DNA of 38,432 nucleotides from Nostoc sp. NMS4 (lineage in GTDB: Bacteria > Cyanobacteriota > Cyanobacteriia > Cyanobacteriales > Nostocaceae), in assembly GCF_017115095.1 (NCBI RefSeq), contig NZ_JABXKI010000074.1:1-38432 (forward strand), read 5' to 3'. Positions within the stretch are counted from its first letter, which is position 1. Each line of letters opens with the position of its first letter. Below the pieces are notes generated by a model, which was given only the letters and a program-made list of their open reading frames with translations, was not told the DNA's origin and did not search any database. A program made the translations under genes and the position numbers. Below are positions 8,580 through 15,945 of the stretch, piece after piece.

Positions 8580-9458
8580 ATGAAGGTGGCATTTCTGGGA
8601 ACTGGACTGATGGGACTACCAATGGCTCAAAGGTTATTAGCGGCAGATATACAGCTAGTTGCCTACAATCGTACCCCAGAAAAATTAGCACCACTACAAG
8701 CATCTGGGGCTGAAATTGCTACACATCCCCGCCATGCCATTCGTGCTGCTGAGTGCGTAATCCTCATGCTTACTAATGCCCCGGCTATTTATAATGTGTT
8801 ACTTTCAGATACTGCTTGGCAAACTTTGGAAGGGCGTACAATTATCCAAATGGGAACAATTACTCCCACAGAAAGCCAGGAAATTAGAGATGCAGTAGTG
8901 GCGGGTGGTGGTGAGTATTTGGAAGCGCCGGTATTAGGGAGTATCCCAGAAGCAAAAGCTGGCAAGTTGAATGTTATGGTAGGGGCGGAGCCAGAACAAT
9001 ACGAACGCCACTTGAAGTTACTCCAAAATTTTGGGACAAAACCTTTACTTATCGGGCCGGTGGGATCTGCGGCGGCGCTTAAATTGGCACTAAATCAACT
9101 AATAGCTTCTCTAACAACTAGCTTTGCTTTGAGTCTAGCTTTTGTCCAGCGTCAAGGTGTCGATGTAGATGTGTTTATGCAAATCTTGCGCGACAGTCCA
9201 CTCTACGCGCCTACCTTTGACAAAAAGCTACAACGGATGTTAGATGGCAATTATGCCGATCCCAATTTCCCCACAAAACACTTGCTTAAAGATACAGAAT
9301 TGTTTATCTCAGAAGCGAAATCTCAGAATTTGGATCTCAGCAGTATTAAAGGAGTGCGGCAAATCTTGCAAACAGCCGTAAAAATGTCATTTGCTGATGA
9401 TGATTACTCATCATTATTTTCAGTCATTAAGGAATGGGGAGAAGCGATCGGGGAATAA
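8580..9458 (+). CDS. NAD(P)-dependent beta-hydroxyacid dehydrogenase-family protein
   Basis: 292 residues of the 6-phosphogluconate/3-hydroxyisobutyrate dehydrogenase family (GLYR1-like). The Rossmann start FLGTGLMGLPMAQRLL at residues 5-20 carries the GxGxxG motif, with YNRTPEK following; the Arg after Asn suggests NADPH preference. The substrate-binding element APVLGSIPEAKAGKL is at about 121-135, and the catalytic region GSAAALKLALNQL, holding the conserved lysine, at about 162-174. The C-terminal helical domain contains KDTELFISEA. Possible reactions include reduction of glyoxylate or succinic semialdehyde, or oxidation of 3-hydroxyisobutyrate; the true substrate cannot be decided from sequence. 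AAAGGA about 6 nt before ATG 8580 supports the start. Confidence 0.9.
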   Translation: MKVAFLGTGLMGLPMAQRLLAADIQLVAYNRTPEKLAPLQASGAEIATHPRHAIRAAECVILMLTNAPAIYNVLLSDTAWQTLEGRTIIQMGTITPTESQEIRDAVVAGGGEYLEAPVLGSIPEAKAGKLNVMVGAEPEQYERHLKLLQNFGTKPLLIGPVGSAAALKLALNQLIASLTTSFALSLAFVQRQGVDVDVFMQILRDSPLYAPTFDKKLQRMLDGNYADPNFPTKHLLKDTELFISEAKSQNLDLSSIKGVRQILQTAVKMSFADDDYSSLFSVIKEWGEAIGE

Positions 9459-9826
9459 AAAGTTTAAGCTTTTAGATCAATACGCTTGGGTTAAGGACAA
9501 GACTTACCCAAAATTAAGAAAAAACGAACCACAAAGGGCGCATTCGCGCAGCGTCTCGTCAGAGAAGGACACAAAGAGAAGAAAGGAATCCTTAATTAAA
9601 CCGCAATACGCTTGGGTTAGCGCCAAAAACTTTCAGGACTTACGCAAAAACTCTCTGAAACTCTTATTCCTTTGCGTCCTTTGCGGTTAGTTAAAAAAAT
9701 TGACTTGAACAAATTAGTTTTAGCCTTAACTGAACTGTATTGGCTTTTAGATATTGTCTCATTCCCAGTCTGCCCAGAGGCTGGAAACGAGATTTTAAAG
9801 AAAATTGCTGTAATAGACGATCGCTA
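9459..9826. repeat. Repeat-filled gap with a 16-bp direct repeat
   Basis: CAATACGCTTGGGTTA occurs at 9478-9493 and again at 9604-9619. Between and after them are words that recur elsewhere in the window (ACGAACCRCAAAGG, CAGGACTTACGCA, GCGTCTCGT). The left AACGAACCACAAAGG and the right CTTTGCGGTTAGTT are roughly inverted, giving a MITE-like outline. An imperfect hairpin near 9759-9790 may end the reverse-strand gene. I see no convincing gene. Confidence 0.55.
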
Positions 9827-11902
9827 TCACTGACCATTAATAGTAGTTGATGGGGGAAATGGTAGAGATTCAGGCGTAGACGAAGGCTGAGGTTCAGGTT
9901 GAGGATTGAGAAAATCTTGCCAGGTCTTAATTTGCTCTTGCGCTGCACTATAAGCAGCACTACCGCGTGGAATCGATTTGGCAATGTCAATGCCTCTGGC
10001 AATATCAGACTGACCTTGAGTGCGTGCTATTTCTAACAATTGCTGACTCCATTGGTCGATAGCCTGATTCGCATCCATACGTAAGATGCTATTGTTTGAA
10101 ACTCGATCCGCCAGTCGTATTGCTTCAACCAAGGCTTCTGGAGTGCCAGCCGCCCCTACTTCCTGGGCTTTTTTCCAGTCTTCTTTAGTGCGGATTTGCC
10201 CTTCCCAGTCATTTATCGCAGTTTGTGCTTCTTGTGAAAGCGCCCTTCCCGATGAGGCAATTTGTTGAGCTGTACTAATGGCGGCGGTGAGATTTCCACT
10301 TTGGGCTAGTTCTTGTGCTTGATCCAAGTAAGGTTGGTCTTGAATTCGCTGGATTTTTCCTACCCAAGTACGAATTTTTTTGCGTGCTTCTGGATATAAT
10401 GCCCGACCTCTACGAATTTCGCTGGCCTGGGCGATCGCAGCTTGCAAAGAGTTAATATCCTCGAATAGTGCGATCTGTTCGGCACGATCTAAGTAAGGTT
10501 GGTCTTCAATTGTCTCTACTTGGGCATTCCAGCGACCTATCTCTTGCCTAGCTTCTGTGCCTCTAGGATTACTAGCAGGGATTAGTTCTACTTGGGCGAT
10601 CGCGGCTGTTAAATTCGGGACTGTTCCCTGGCTAGCCAATATTCTCGCTTTTTCCAGATGGGCAACATCTTCAATTTCCAACTGCCAACGAGCAATTAGT
10701 TGCTGTGCTTCGTTATACACTGGTCTGGAAGGATCGATTTGTTGTGCTTGAGCGATCGCTGCCTCTAAACTAGAAACACTACCAAGCCAAGCACTCCTTT
10801 TTGCGTCCGCTATGGCGATAAAGTCATCTGTTTCGCCTTGTAGTTTCGCGCTTTCTGGTATTTGCCTAGCAATGTTCAGCGCTTCATCGGCATCCTGTTT
10901 ATCTAGTTTCGCCTGTGCCAATTCCAACATTTTTCGTCCAAATGCTGGTATCGCTTCCTGAGATTTTTGGTATAGGTAACTTTCCTGCCCAATGGACTCG
11001 GCTAACTTGATCGCTTCTAGGATGTTATCAACTACTTTGCTGCTTGCTAAATTTTCGGCTTTTCCTAACTTATCGCCATCTTCTCGGGCTGTGGCAATTA
11101 GACGATTCAATTGGTCGTATTTAGTACCCGCCCAGTATTGATTGTCTACGCGGAGCATTTTAGCGGATAACATGAATGCCGATTGCCAGTGCCGTTCCTT
11201 GACTTCGGCGATCGCACCGTTGTATGTGGCTTCAGCTTTTGACCAAATTGTTTGCCATTTGTCAATTTGCTCATCGACTAATTTATAAGCTGCCACATCT
11301 TCGGGTATTTTCTTCGCAGTGGCGATCGCTTCTTCTAAATTCCCAGTTTGGAAACTTTGATCGGCTAGCTTCAAAATATCCCGCGACCATTCTTCAATGA
11401 AACGATCGATTTCTCCATGCAACGGGTGATTTTGTGGTAGTTGCTTCACCAGAGCGATCGCTTGCAATAGGTCGTTCACAGTCTGCTTAGAAGCCGCCAA
11501 CTGAGCGCAATGTAGCCGCACAGAAGCACTAGCTAGCGGCCAGAAAATCGAGGGGCAATTAGGAGCAGCTGGCAACTTAAACAGTATTGCCATTGCCAAG
11601 AATCCTACACTGCCGGGAATCAACATTAGTAGTACTAGCCACAATGTCCAGCTTTTCATCCAGCGTGGCCATTTCCCAGAATTATTACTGAGTTGGGTAG
11701 TTTCTTTTGAATTACTATTTATAGGTAATCCTTTCTTATGGTTTTTTTTTCGCCGCTTCACTGACTTGGAGGTAGAACCAGTAGCTGGGGTATCAAATGG
11801 CTGAGTTTCACCGAATTGTTCTGTTCGGGATAATCTTTTGTTTTGATCTGGCTCTCTTCCACTGGCTGAAGACCAACTGTCTGGAATATCCCGCTCTGTC
11901 AT
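9827..11902 (-). CDS. Membrane-anchored protein with long alpha-helical repeats
   Basis: 691 residues. A basic, low-complexity N-terminus (1-80, with RRKKNHKKG) precedes one transmembrane helix (about 86-109). The rest is a long helical array. The repeat unit is about 50-60 residues with a pattern L-x2-A-I-x2-A-x2-I, then a YxEAQxxI element, then W-x3-I, seen for example as AIAQAQQI ... YNEAQQLIARW and AIAQASEI ... YPEARKKIRTW. At least seven copies are discernible. It ends in a Pro/Ser/Thr-rich tail. The lysine-rich side suggests the N-terminus is cytoplasmic and the repeats extracytoplasmic. TPR-like scaffolding is plausible, and such proteins are sometimes named after segregation ATPases, but there is no Walker motif here. 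Function unknown. Confidence 0.85.
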   Translation of the reverse strand: MTERDIPDSWSSASGREPDQNKRLSRTEQFGETQPFDTPATGSTSKSVKRRKKNHKKGLPINSNSKETTQLSNNSGKWPRWMKSWTLWLVLLMLIPGSVGFLAMAILFKLPAAPNCPSIFWPLASASVRLHCAQLAASKQTVNDLLQAIALVKQLPQNHPLHGEIDRFIEEWSRDILKLADQSFQTGNLEEAIATAKKIPEDVAAYKLVDEQIDKWQTIWSKAEATYNGAIAEVKERHWQSAFMLSAKMLRVDNQYWAGTKYDQLNRLIATAREDGDKLGKAENLASSKVVDNILEAIKLAESIGQESYLYQKSQEAIPAFGRKMLELAQAKLDKQDADEALNIARQIPESAKLQGETDDFIAIADAKRSAWLGSVSSLEAAIAQAQQIDPSRPVYNEAQQLIARWQLEIEDVAHLEKARILASQGTVPNLTAAIAQVELIPASNPRGTEARQEIGRWNAQVETIEDQPYLDRAEQIALFEDINSLQAAIAQASEIRRGRALYPEARKKIRTWVGKIQRIQDQPYLDQAQELAQSGNLTAAISTAQQIASSGRALSQEAQTAINDWEGQIRTKEDWKKAQEVGAAGTPEALVEAIRLADRVSNNSILRMDANQAIDQWSQQLLEIARTQGQSDIARGIDIAKSIPRGSAAYSAAQEQIKTWQDFLNPQPEPQPSSTPESLPFPPSTTINGQ

Positions 11903-12056
11903 CTCTCACACCAAAATAATTGAATAGCGCTCTGTTTTAGGTCGATAATTCCATTGTTGACATAGTAACTTTCTCATCATTAAAAAGCTACTTTTTTGAT
12001 TATCTCTCTCCACAGAGTACCATTATCAATCTCAAAAATCAGTGCTATTTTATACT

Positions 12057-12962
12057 TTATCCTGAAACAGAAGATTCAGCTTGCAAATCGGCAATTAGTT
12101 GAGCTAACTCGTCGCTACTTGCTTGGTAAACGTTGCCGCAAAATTCGCAAGTTGCTTCAGCACCATCATCTTTAACAATCATATCTTGCAGTTCAGCTTC
12201 TCCCAAAATCTTCAGTGCCCCCAAAACGCGATCGAAAGAACAACCACAGTGGAAGCGCAGCATTTGCCGTTCTGAAAAGATTTCTAGCCCCATATCTCCC
12301 AACAATTCGTCAAAGATTTCCGGTAAGGTCTTCCCAGCTTGCAACAACGGCGTAAATCCTGCTAAACCAGCAACCCGTGATTCCAAAGTTTCCACTAGGG
12401 CTTCGTCTCTGGCGGCTTTGGGCAATATTTGTATCAGTAATCCTCCAGCCGCAGTTACTCCCTCGGCTCCCACGAACACACCCAAAACTAAAGCCGAAGG
12501 AGTTTGTTCGGAATTTACGAGATAATGAGCGACATCATCACCAATTTCGCCAGAAACTAGTTCTACCGTACTAGAGTAAGGATAACCATAACCGATATCC
12601 CGGACAACGTAGAGGTAGCCCCCACCCACCGCACCACCAACATCTAACTTACCTTTGGCATTGGGAGGCAATTCTACAGATGGATTTCCCACATATCCGC
12701 GTACCGTCCCATCTAAACCGGCATCTACCAAGATGCCACCCAAAGGCCCATCGCCCTTCACCCGAACATTGACTCTCGATCCAGTTCGCTTCATACTAGA
12801 AGCCATTAACAAGCCCGCCGTCATCGTCCGACCCAGTGCTGCCGTTGCCACATAAGAAAGCTTATGACGCCCCCGTGCTTCTTCTGTTAAACGTGTGGCG
12901 ATCGCACCTACGGCACGAATTCCACCTTCGGCTGCTGTTGCACGAATTAACTGATCCGCCAT
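12057..12962 (-). CDS. hslO: Hsp33 redox-regulated chaperone
   Basis: 301 residues from ATG 12962 (MADQLIRATAAEG), the usual family start. A longer in-frame reading to 13064 begins inside an intergenic repeat and is unlikely. Hsp33 is a cytosolic holdase switched on when oxidation releases zinc from four cysteines. They are seen here as HCGCSFDR (CxC) and CEFCG (CxxC) in the C-terminal domain, spaced as in the family. The N-terminal domain carries GDGPLGGILVDA and RGYVGNP. It is transcribed away from the SRPBCC gene, with the shared promoter region made of a hairpin repeat. It fits with DyP and USP as stress functions, though they are not linked in an operon. Confidence 0.96.
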   Translation of the reverse strand: MADQLIRATAAEGGIRAVGAIATRLTEEARGRHKLSYVATAALGRTMTAGLLMASSMKRTGSRVNVRVKGDGPLGGILVDAGLDGTVRGYVGNPSVELPPNAKGKLDVGGAVGGGYLYVVRDIGYGYPYSSTVELVSGEIGDDVAHYLVNSEQTPSALVLGVFVGAEGVTAAGGLLIQILPKAARDEALVETLESRVAGLAGFTPLLQAGKTLPEIFDELLGDMGLEIFSERQMLRFHCGCSFDRVLGALKILGEAELQDMIVKDDGAEATCEFCGNVYQASSDELAQLIADLQAESSVSG

Positions 12963-13058
12963 GAATAACCTTACATTTCTTAACAAGTTCACTTTTTCTA
13001 TTCTAAGTTCTCTGCTGCAAGAAAAGTAACGTAGTCGGGTGTTACACAAATAAACGGC

Positions 13059-13118
13059 TGTCATTGGTCATTGGTCATTAGTTATTTGCAAAGGACAAAG
13101 GACTAATGACTAATGACA
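13059..13118. repeat. Hairpin repeat covering the hslO-SRPBCC intergenic space
   Basis: Left arm 13059-13089 is made of TGTCATTGGTCATT words; the right arm to 13118 of AAAGGACAAAGGACTAATGAC words. They match at about 25 of 31 positions, with three of the differences allowing G-U pairs in RNA. The right arm carries AGGA (13099-13102) and the ATG at 13113, so both the ribosome-binding site and the start codon of the next gene lie in the stem. Confidence 0.75.
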
Positions 13119-13562
13119 AAAATTATTTGCAATATTAGAAATAGCGATGTCTTATCTTTAGGTAATCCGAAAAAAATGCTGGGTAATTTTCAACAAAGCC
13201 AACTGCGGATCGAAATCGAAGCATCTACAGAGGCAATTCGTGACAGTTTGCTGCATCCGGTACAACTAAAAAAATGGATCTTAGGGCAACGCTTTGCACC
13301 CGGAATGCCAGAAGAACTGCTTCCCGGATTCCAGTTTACAACCTGGACTGGGCCAGTAGCGATTCATCATCAAGTAAACGTTGTTAAATCCAACTGTCTC
13401 CGCTTAGTACTCAGTGGAGGTATTGACGGGTTCCACGAATGGTACTGGGGAGAAGGTTGGGTACAGTCCCGCTTGGAAGGAGTTTCAATTTTGCCCTTAA
13501 ATTTGGGTCAAACTCTGAGTTTGTTGAGCTTGCGTCAGTTTTTGGCAACTCAAGAGCGTTAA
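13113..13562 (+). CDS. SRPBCC (START/Bet v1-like) family protein
   Basis: 149 residues with the helix-grip pattern of the SRPBCC superfamily: QLRIEIEASTEAIRDSLLHP at the start of the fold (compare polyketide cyclase/ligand-binding relatives) and a final helix ILPLNLGQTLSLLSLRQFL. The ligand is unknown. Two starts are possible: ATG 13113, with AGGA 10 nt upstream, both in the repeat, or ATG 13176, which removes 21 residues of unlikely-looking leader and begins just before the domain. I keep 13113 because it has the better ribosome-binding site. The gene is divergent from hslO. Confidence 0.75.
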   Translation: MTKIICNIRNSDVLSLGNPKKMLGNFQQSQLRIEIEASTEAIRDSLLHPVQLKKWILGQRFAPGMPEELLPGFQFTTWTGPVAIHHQVNVVKSNCLRLVLSGGIDGFHEWYWGEGWVQSRLEGVSILPLNLGQTLSLLSLRQFLATQER

Positions 13563-13653
13563 ATTGACTCAATGTGAAGGAATTGGGGATTGGTTATTTT
13601 TTGCGTACCCAGTCCCTGTTTCCCAGTCTTGCGAAGTGCAATTGTAAAGCAAT

Positions 13654-14268
13654 TTATGCATCAGAAATAATACCTACAATAATTTTTACCAGCGTAGATA
13701 AATCTTCTGGAACTTGATAGCGTTTCTGGTCTTGAGTCAGCTGACGATTGCCACGATGGTAAACCCCAAAACGCCAGTCTTCACCAGTCGTAACTGCACC
13801 ATATAGAAGTTCAGATGTGGATTTAGTCCATTGATCAAGTGCGACTAATTCAATAGCGAGTTGAGTAAATCCTCTAACTAAATCTGATTGTTTGGCTTCG
13901 ATAACTAATAAATTTTGAGGTGCTGCAATATAGTAGTCAAGAGTCCCTTTCAGATAGTCGTTGACAGCAATAGAATATTCGATATTGAGTCTCTGATTAG
14001 TTAAATGGCATACTTCAAACAAAATTGGGCCAATTAAAGCTTCGCGTCTAGTAGTTTCATTAACTAAATCAATATGAGAGAAATTACGCCGAAGTTGCTG
14101 CTGTAAAAATTGGATGTCTAAAGTTTCTGATGATTCAGGTAATGTTAAATTTTTCCTTTCAACAGTGCAATTTAATTCGGCTAAAATATCATCAATCGTG
14201 AAAGGCAATTCAAAATATCGGCTGAAAGTATAAGATTCACCAACTTGAAGAATGCGGCGCGAACTCAT
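13654..14268 (-). CDS. Solitary PD-(D/E)XK nuclease-fold protein, function unknown
   Basis: 204 residues. Not a named family that I recognise, but it carries a clean nuclease signature: GTLDYYI with D111, then after a short strand LLVIEAKQ with E124 and K126, then a helix with Q136 (GFTQLAIEL). E97 lies on the preceding strand. This is the D...ExK...Q arrangement of the restriction-endonuclease-like superfamily. Many cyanobacterial proteins of this kind are uncharacterised and spread with accessory DNA. The N-terminus is acidic and helical (about 23-90). It sits next to a repeat patch and a truncated Uma2 gene, another PD-(D/E)XK protein, so the area collects such genes. Catalytic activity is inference. 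Confidence 0.75.
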   Translation of the reverse strand: MSSRRILQVGESYTFSRYFELPFTIDDILAELNCTVERKNLTLPESSETLDIQFLQQQLRRNFSHIDLVNETTRREALIGPILFEVCHLTNQRLNIEYSIAVNDYLKGTLDYYIAAPQNLLVIEAKQSDLVRGFTQLAIELVALDQWTKSTSELLYGAVTTGEDWRFGVYHRGNRQLTQDQKRYQVPEDLSTLVKIIVGIISDA

Positions 14269-14399
14269 AAAAAAACTAAGCCAGATTTATCCTCTTAATT
14301 TTATACAAACTTAGTCAACTAACTGCCAATTTAACAAATTCGGTGGGTTTAAGTCCCCCGATTCAATAAGAAGGCAAGTTTTGATGCCTCAGCTAAATC

Positions 14400-14526
14400 C
14401 CCGGACGCTCTCTACGAGACGCTAAAAGCGAACGCAGACTCGCTAACACAAAACTTACTTCCGTTAGCGTAGCGGTAGCGAGTCCGCGATAGCGAATCGT
14501 TAGCGACGCAGGAGTGTCGCGTCCTT
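14400..14526. repeat. Dense GCG/CGC-type interspersed repeat
   Basis: A run of words such as CTCTACGAGACGC, AGCGAACGCAGACTCGCTAAC, GTTAGCGTAGCGGTAGCGAG and GTTAGCGACGCAGGAG, with self-complementary parts (TTAGCG/CGCTAA, GACTCGC/GCGAGTC). Related words recur at about 9541-9560 and 31563-31595. It is non-coding and lies between the nuclease-like gene and the MITE. Confidence 0.6.
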
Positions 14527-14550
14527 CCGACTTCCGACTTGTTTAAACAA

Positions 14551-14676
14551 TAGACCTCTTGCAAAAATCCTTGAATTACCCCTCCCCAACCCTCCCCTTG
14601 TGAAGGGGAGGGCGCAAGATTTCAAGTTTCCCCCCTTTGATTAAGGGGGGTCTATTCGACTTATGCAAGAGGTCTA
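14551..14676. mobile_element. 126-bp MITE with 13-bp perfect terminal inverted repeats
   Basis: TAGACCTCTTGCA at 14551-14563 and TGCAAGAGGTCTA at 14664-14676 are perfect inverted repeats. The outermost TA could be a target duplication, as in IS630/Tc1-type elements. The interior holds two hairpins: CCCTCCCCTT/AAGGGGAGGG (14590-14612) and a C6/G6 stem, the same unit found at 2811-2892. There is no coding capacity. The right end cuts the Uma2 gene fragment. Mobilisation by an IS630-type transposase is inference. Confidence 0.8.
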
Positions 14677-14822
14677 ATGATTGTGTCTGTTAACGCGCCA
14701 TGTTGTCCACTTCCTAGACTCATGGGAATTAGTTCTCCATTGACCAATTCATAACGCTTATCAGTGCCATCATCATATTTCAGGTATTCTTCAAAGGTTA
14801 GTTTTGGGGTGGTTATAGTCAT
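14661..14822 (-). pseudogene. Uma2-family nuclease gene, truncated by the MITE
   Basis: A 53-codon frame starting at ATG 14822. The first ~47 residues are a typical Uma2 (DUF820) N-terminus: [20 protein letters not shown] then [18 protein letters not shown]. The frame then runs into the MITE terminal repeat and stops after IIRPLA. Full-length Uma2 proteins are near 190 residues and carry PD-(D/E)XK catalytic residues further on; none of that part appears beyond the element. The fragment follows the USP gene on the same strand, 19 nt after its stop. Not expected to be functional. Confidence 0.8.
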
Positions 14823-14841
14823 TAGTTCCCCTTGCAAATTT

Positions 14842-15270
14842 TTACCTTGGTTTTATGACTAATACTGAACAATTAGCCTCTTCTACAACTTGACTGCTAA
14901 CAGAGCGTTGAACAATTCGCTTCATCCCCATTAATCCCCGACTGCCAATTACGATCAAGTCAGTTTTGTAAATATTGGCAAGACGAATAATCTCTTCGGC
15001 AGGATCGCCAGTTACTAGTTCTAACTCACTTCTGACTAATAACTTTTCTTGATAGGATTGCAGTTGTTTTTCAATATGAAAATAAGAAAATGTTGGGGAC
15101 TCTGGCTGAGGACGATCCGCAGGTAGTTCCATTTCTGACTCTGGCGTGGGAAAAACATGACAGAGAATAACCTTAGCGTCTTTTGAAAACGCCAAATCAT
15201 CTAAAGTCTGAATTACTCGTTCTGAAATTTCCGAACCGTCCAGAGCTACCAAAATATTGTTTAGCACCAC
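14842..15270 (-). CDS. Universal stress protein, UspA family
   Basis: 142 residues with the alpha/beta Rossmann-like fold. [15 protein letters not shown] opens the nucleotide-binding region, and [13 protein letters not shown] contains the ATP-binding signature. The motif G-x2-G-x9-G-(S/T) is imperfect: G109 and G112 are present, but the third glycine is R122, followed by S123. ATP binding may therefore be weaker or absent. The central acidic, Pro-rich stretch (about 42-60) is longer than in small UspA proteins. It is followed by the Uma2 fragment on the same strand. Confidence 0.92.
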   Translation of the reverse strand: MVLNNILVALDGSEISERVIQTLDDLAFSKDAKVILCHVFPTPESEMELPADRPQPESPTFSYFHIEKQLQSYQEKLLVRSELELVTGDPAEEIIRLANIYKTDLIVIGSRGLMGMKRIVQRSVSSQVVEEANCSVLVIKPR

Positions 15271-15298
15271 TCTTGTCTCCTAAAAAGTAGACTCCTTA

Positions 15299-15729
15299 CA
15301 AACTAGCCGATAAGCCTAAAGCTCAGTCACTTCAGTGCTGAGATACAAGCGACTCGTGCGGTAATAAAGCGCATTGAATCCTTTTCCGATAAAATATTGT
15401 TAGTGGAAGGGTAATCAACTACTTTAAAAACCCGATTGCTACCTAACACGTAGACTCTGAACCTTGACAATTAAATCTATGCGGTTCTACTGCATTGTTC
15501 TAGTTTCCTCCTAGTAGTAGGTAAAAGATTTATAGAGACTAGACGACTCAGAATTTTGAAACAAATTGTTTCAATTAAACAGGACTTGCAGCAATGCAAC
15601 TAGGGTAGGGCATACCCAAAGTTAACGCTTGGGGAGAATCCCACCTCTGGTCTAGATGCCGCAAGGACTCTAGGTTAAGTGGTTTCGTTGAACCAAGAAT
15701 CTCAGTGGCTTTAGCCCTGAGAGTGTCAA
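15299..15729 (+). mobile_element. Transposase-less IS200/IS605 (IS608-like) element
   Basis: Both ends show the single-strand transposition signals known from IS608. Left: TTAC at 15295-15298, then guide AAAG (15318-15321) directly before the hairpin 15322-15342. Right: guide GAAT (15697-15700) directly before the hairpin 15701-15721, then cleavage site TCAA at 15726-15729. The two 21-nt hairpins share one plan: 5-bp stem CTCAG/CTGAG, one bulged T, a 3-bp inner stem (CAC/GTG left, GGC/GCC right) and a 4-nt loop (TTCA, TTTA). The inner stems differ by compensating changes. Between the ends are ~355 bp with no TnpA or TnpB gene, so the element is a deletion derivative or PATE-like element that would need TnpA in trans. 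The sequence before the right hairpin may be a remnant of the RNA-guide scaffold usual at TnpB 3' ends. Confidence 0.72.
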
Positions 15730-15945
15730 ATAAGTATCTAGCAAAATTAGTCGGCAGCGACACTAAACCAATTTTTTATTTGCCAACTTAGTTTATGTAG
15801 TTTATGTATTGAGGCTGCTTGCGTTGTAGCAACTGCTCTGGAGAGGCTTTTCACGAGTTTCTAGGAGAGGTTTTTCCTCTCCCAGAAACTACCGTCGGCA
15901 ATGCCCGACTTGTGGACGGATAAGAAAAAAATTAAGCATTCCAAA

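Noticed and set aside
12963..13064. N-terminal extension of HslO
   Set aside because: Begins in an intergenic repeat; the family start MADQLIRATAAEG is at 12962.
15575..15763. 62-codon reverse ORF
   Set aside because: It lies antisense across the right end of the IS608-like element, including its hairpin; the element explains the sequence.
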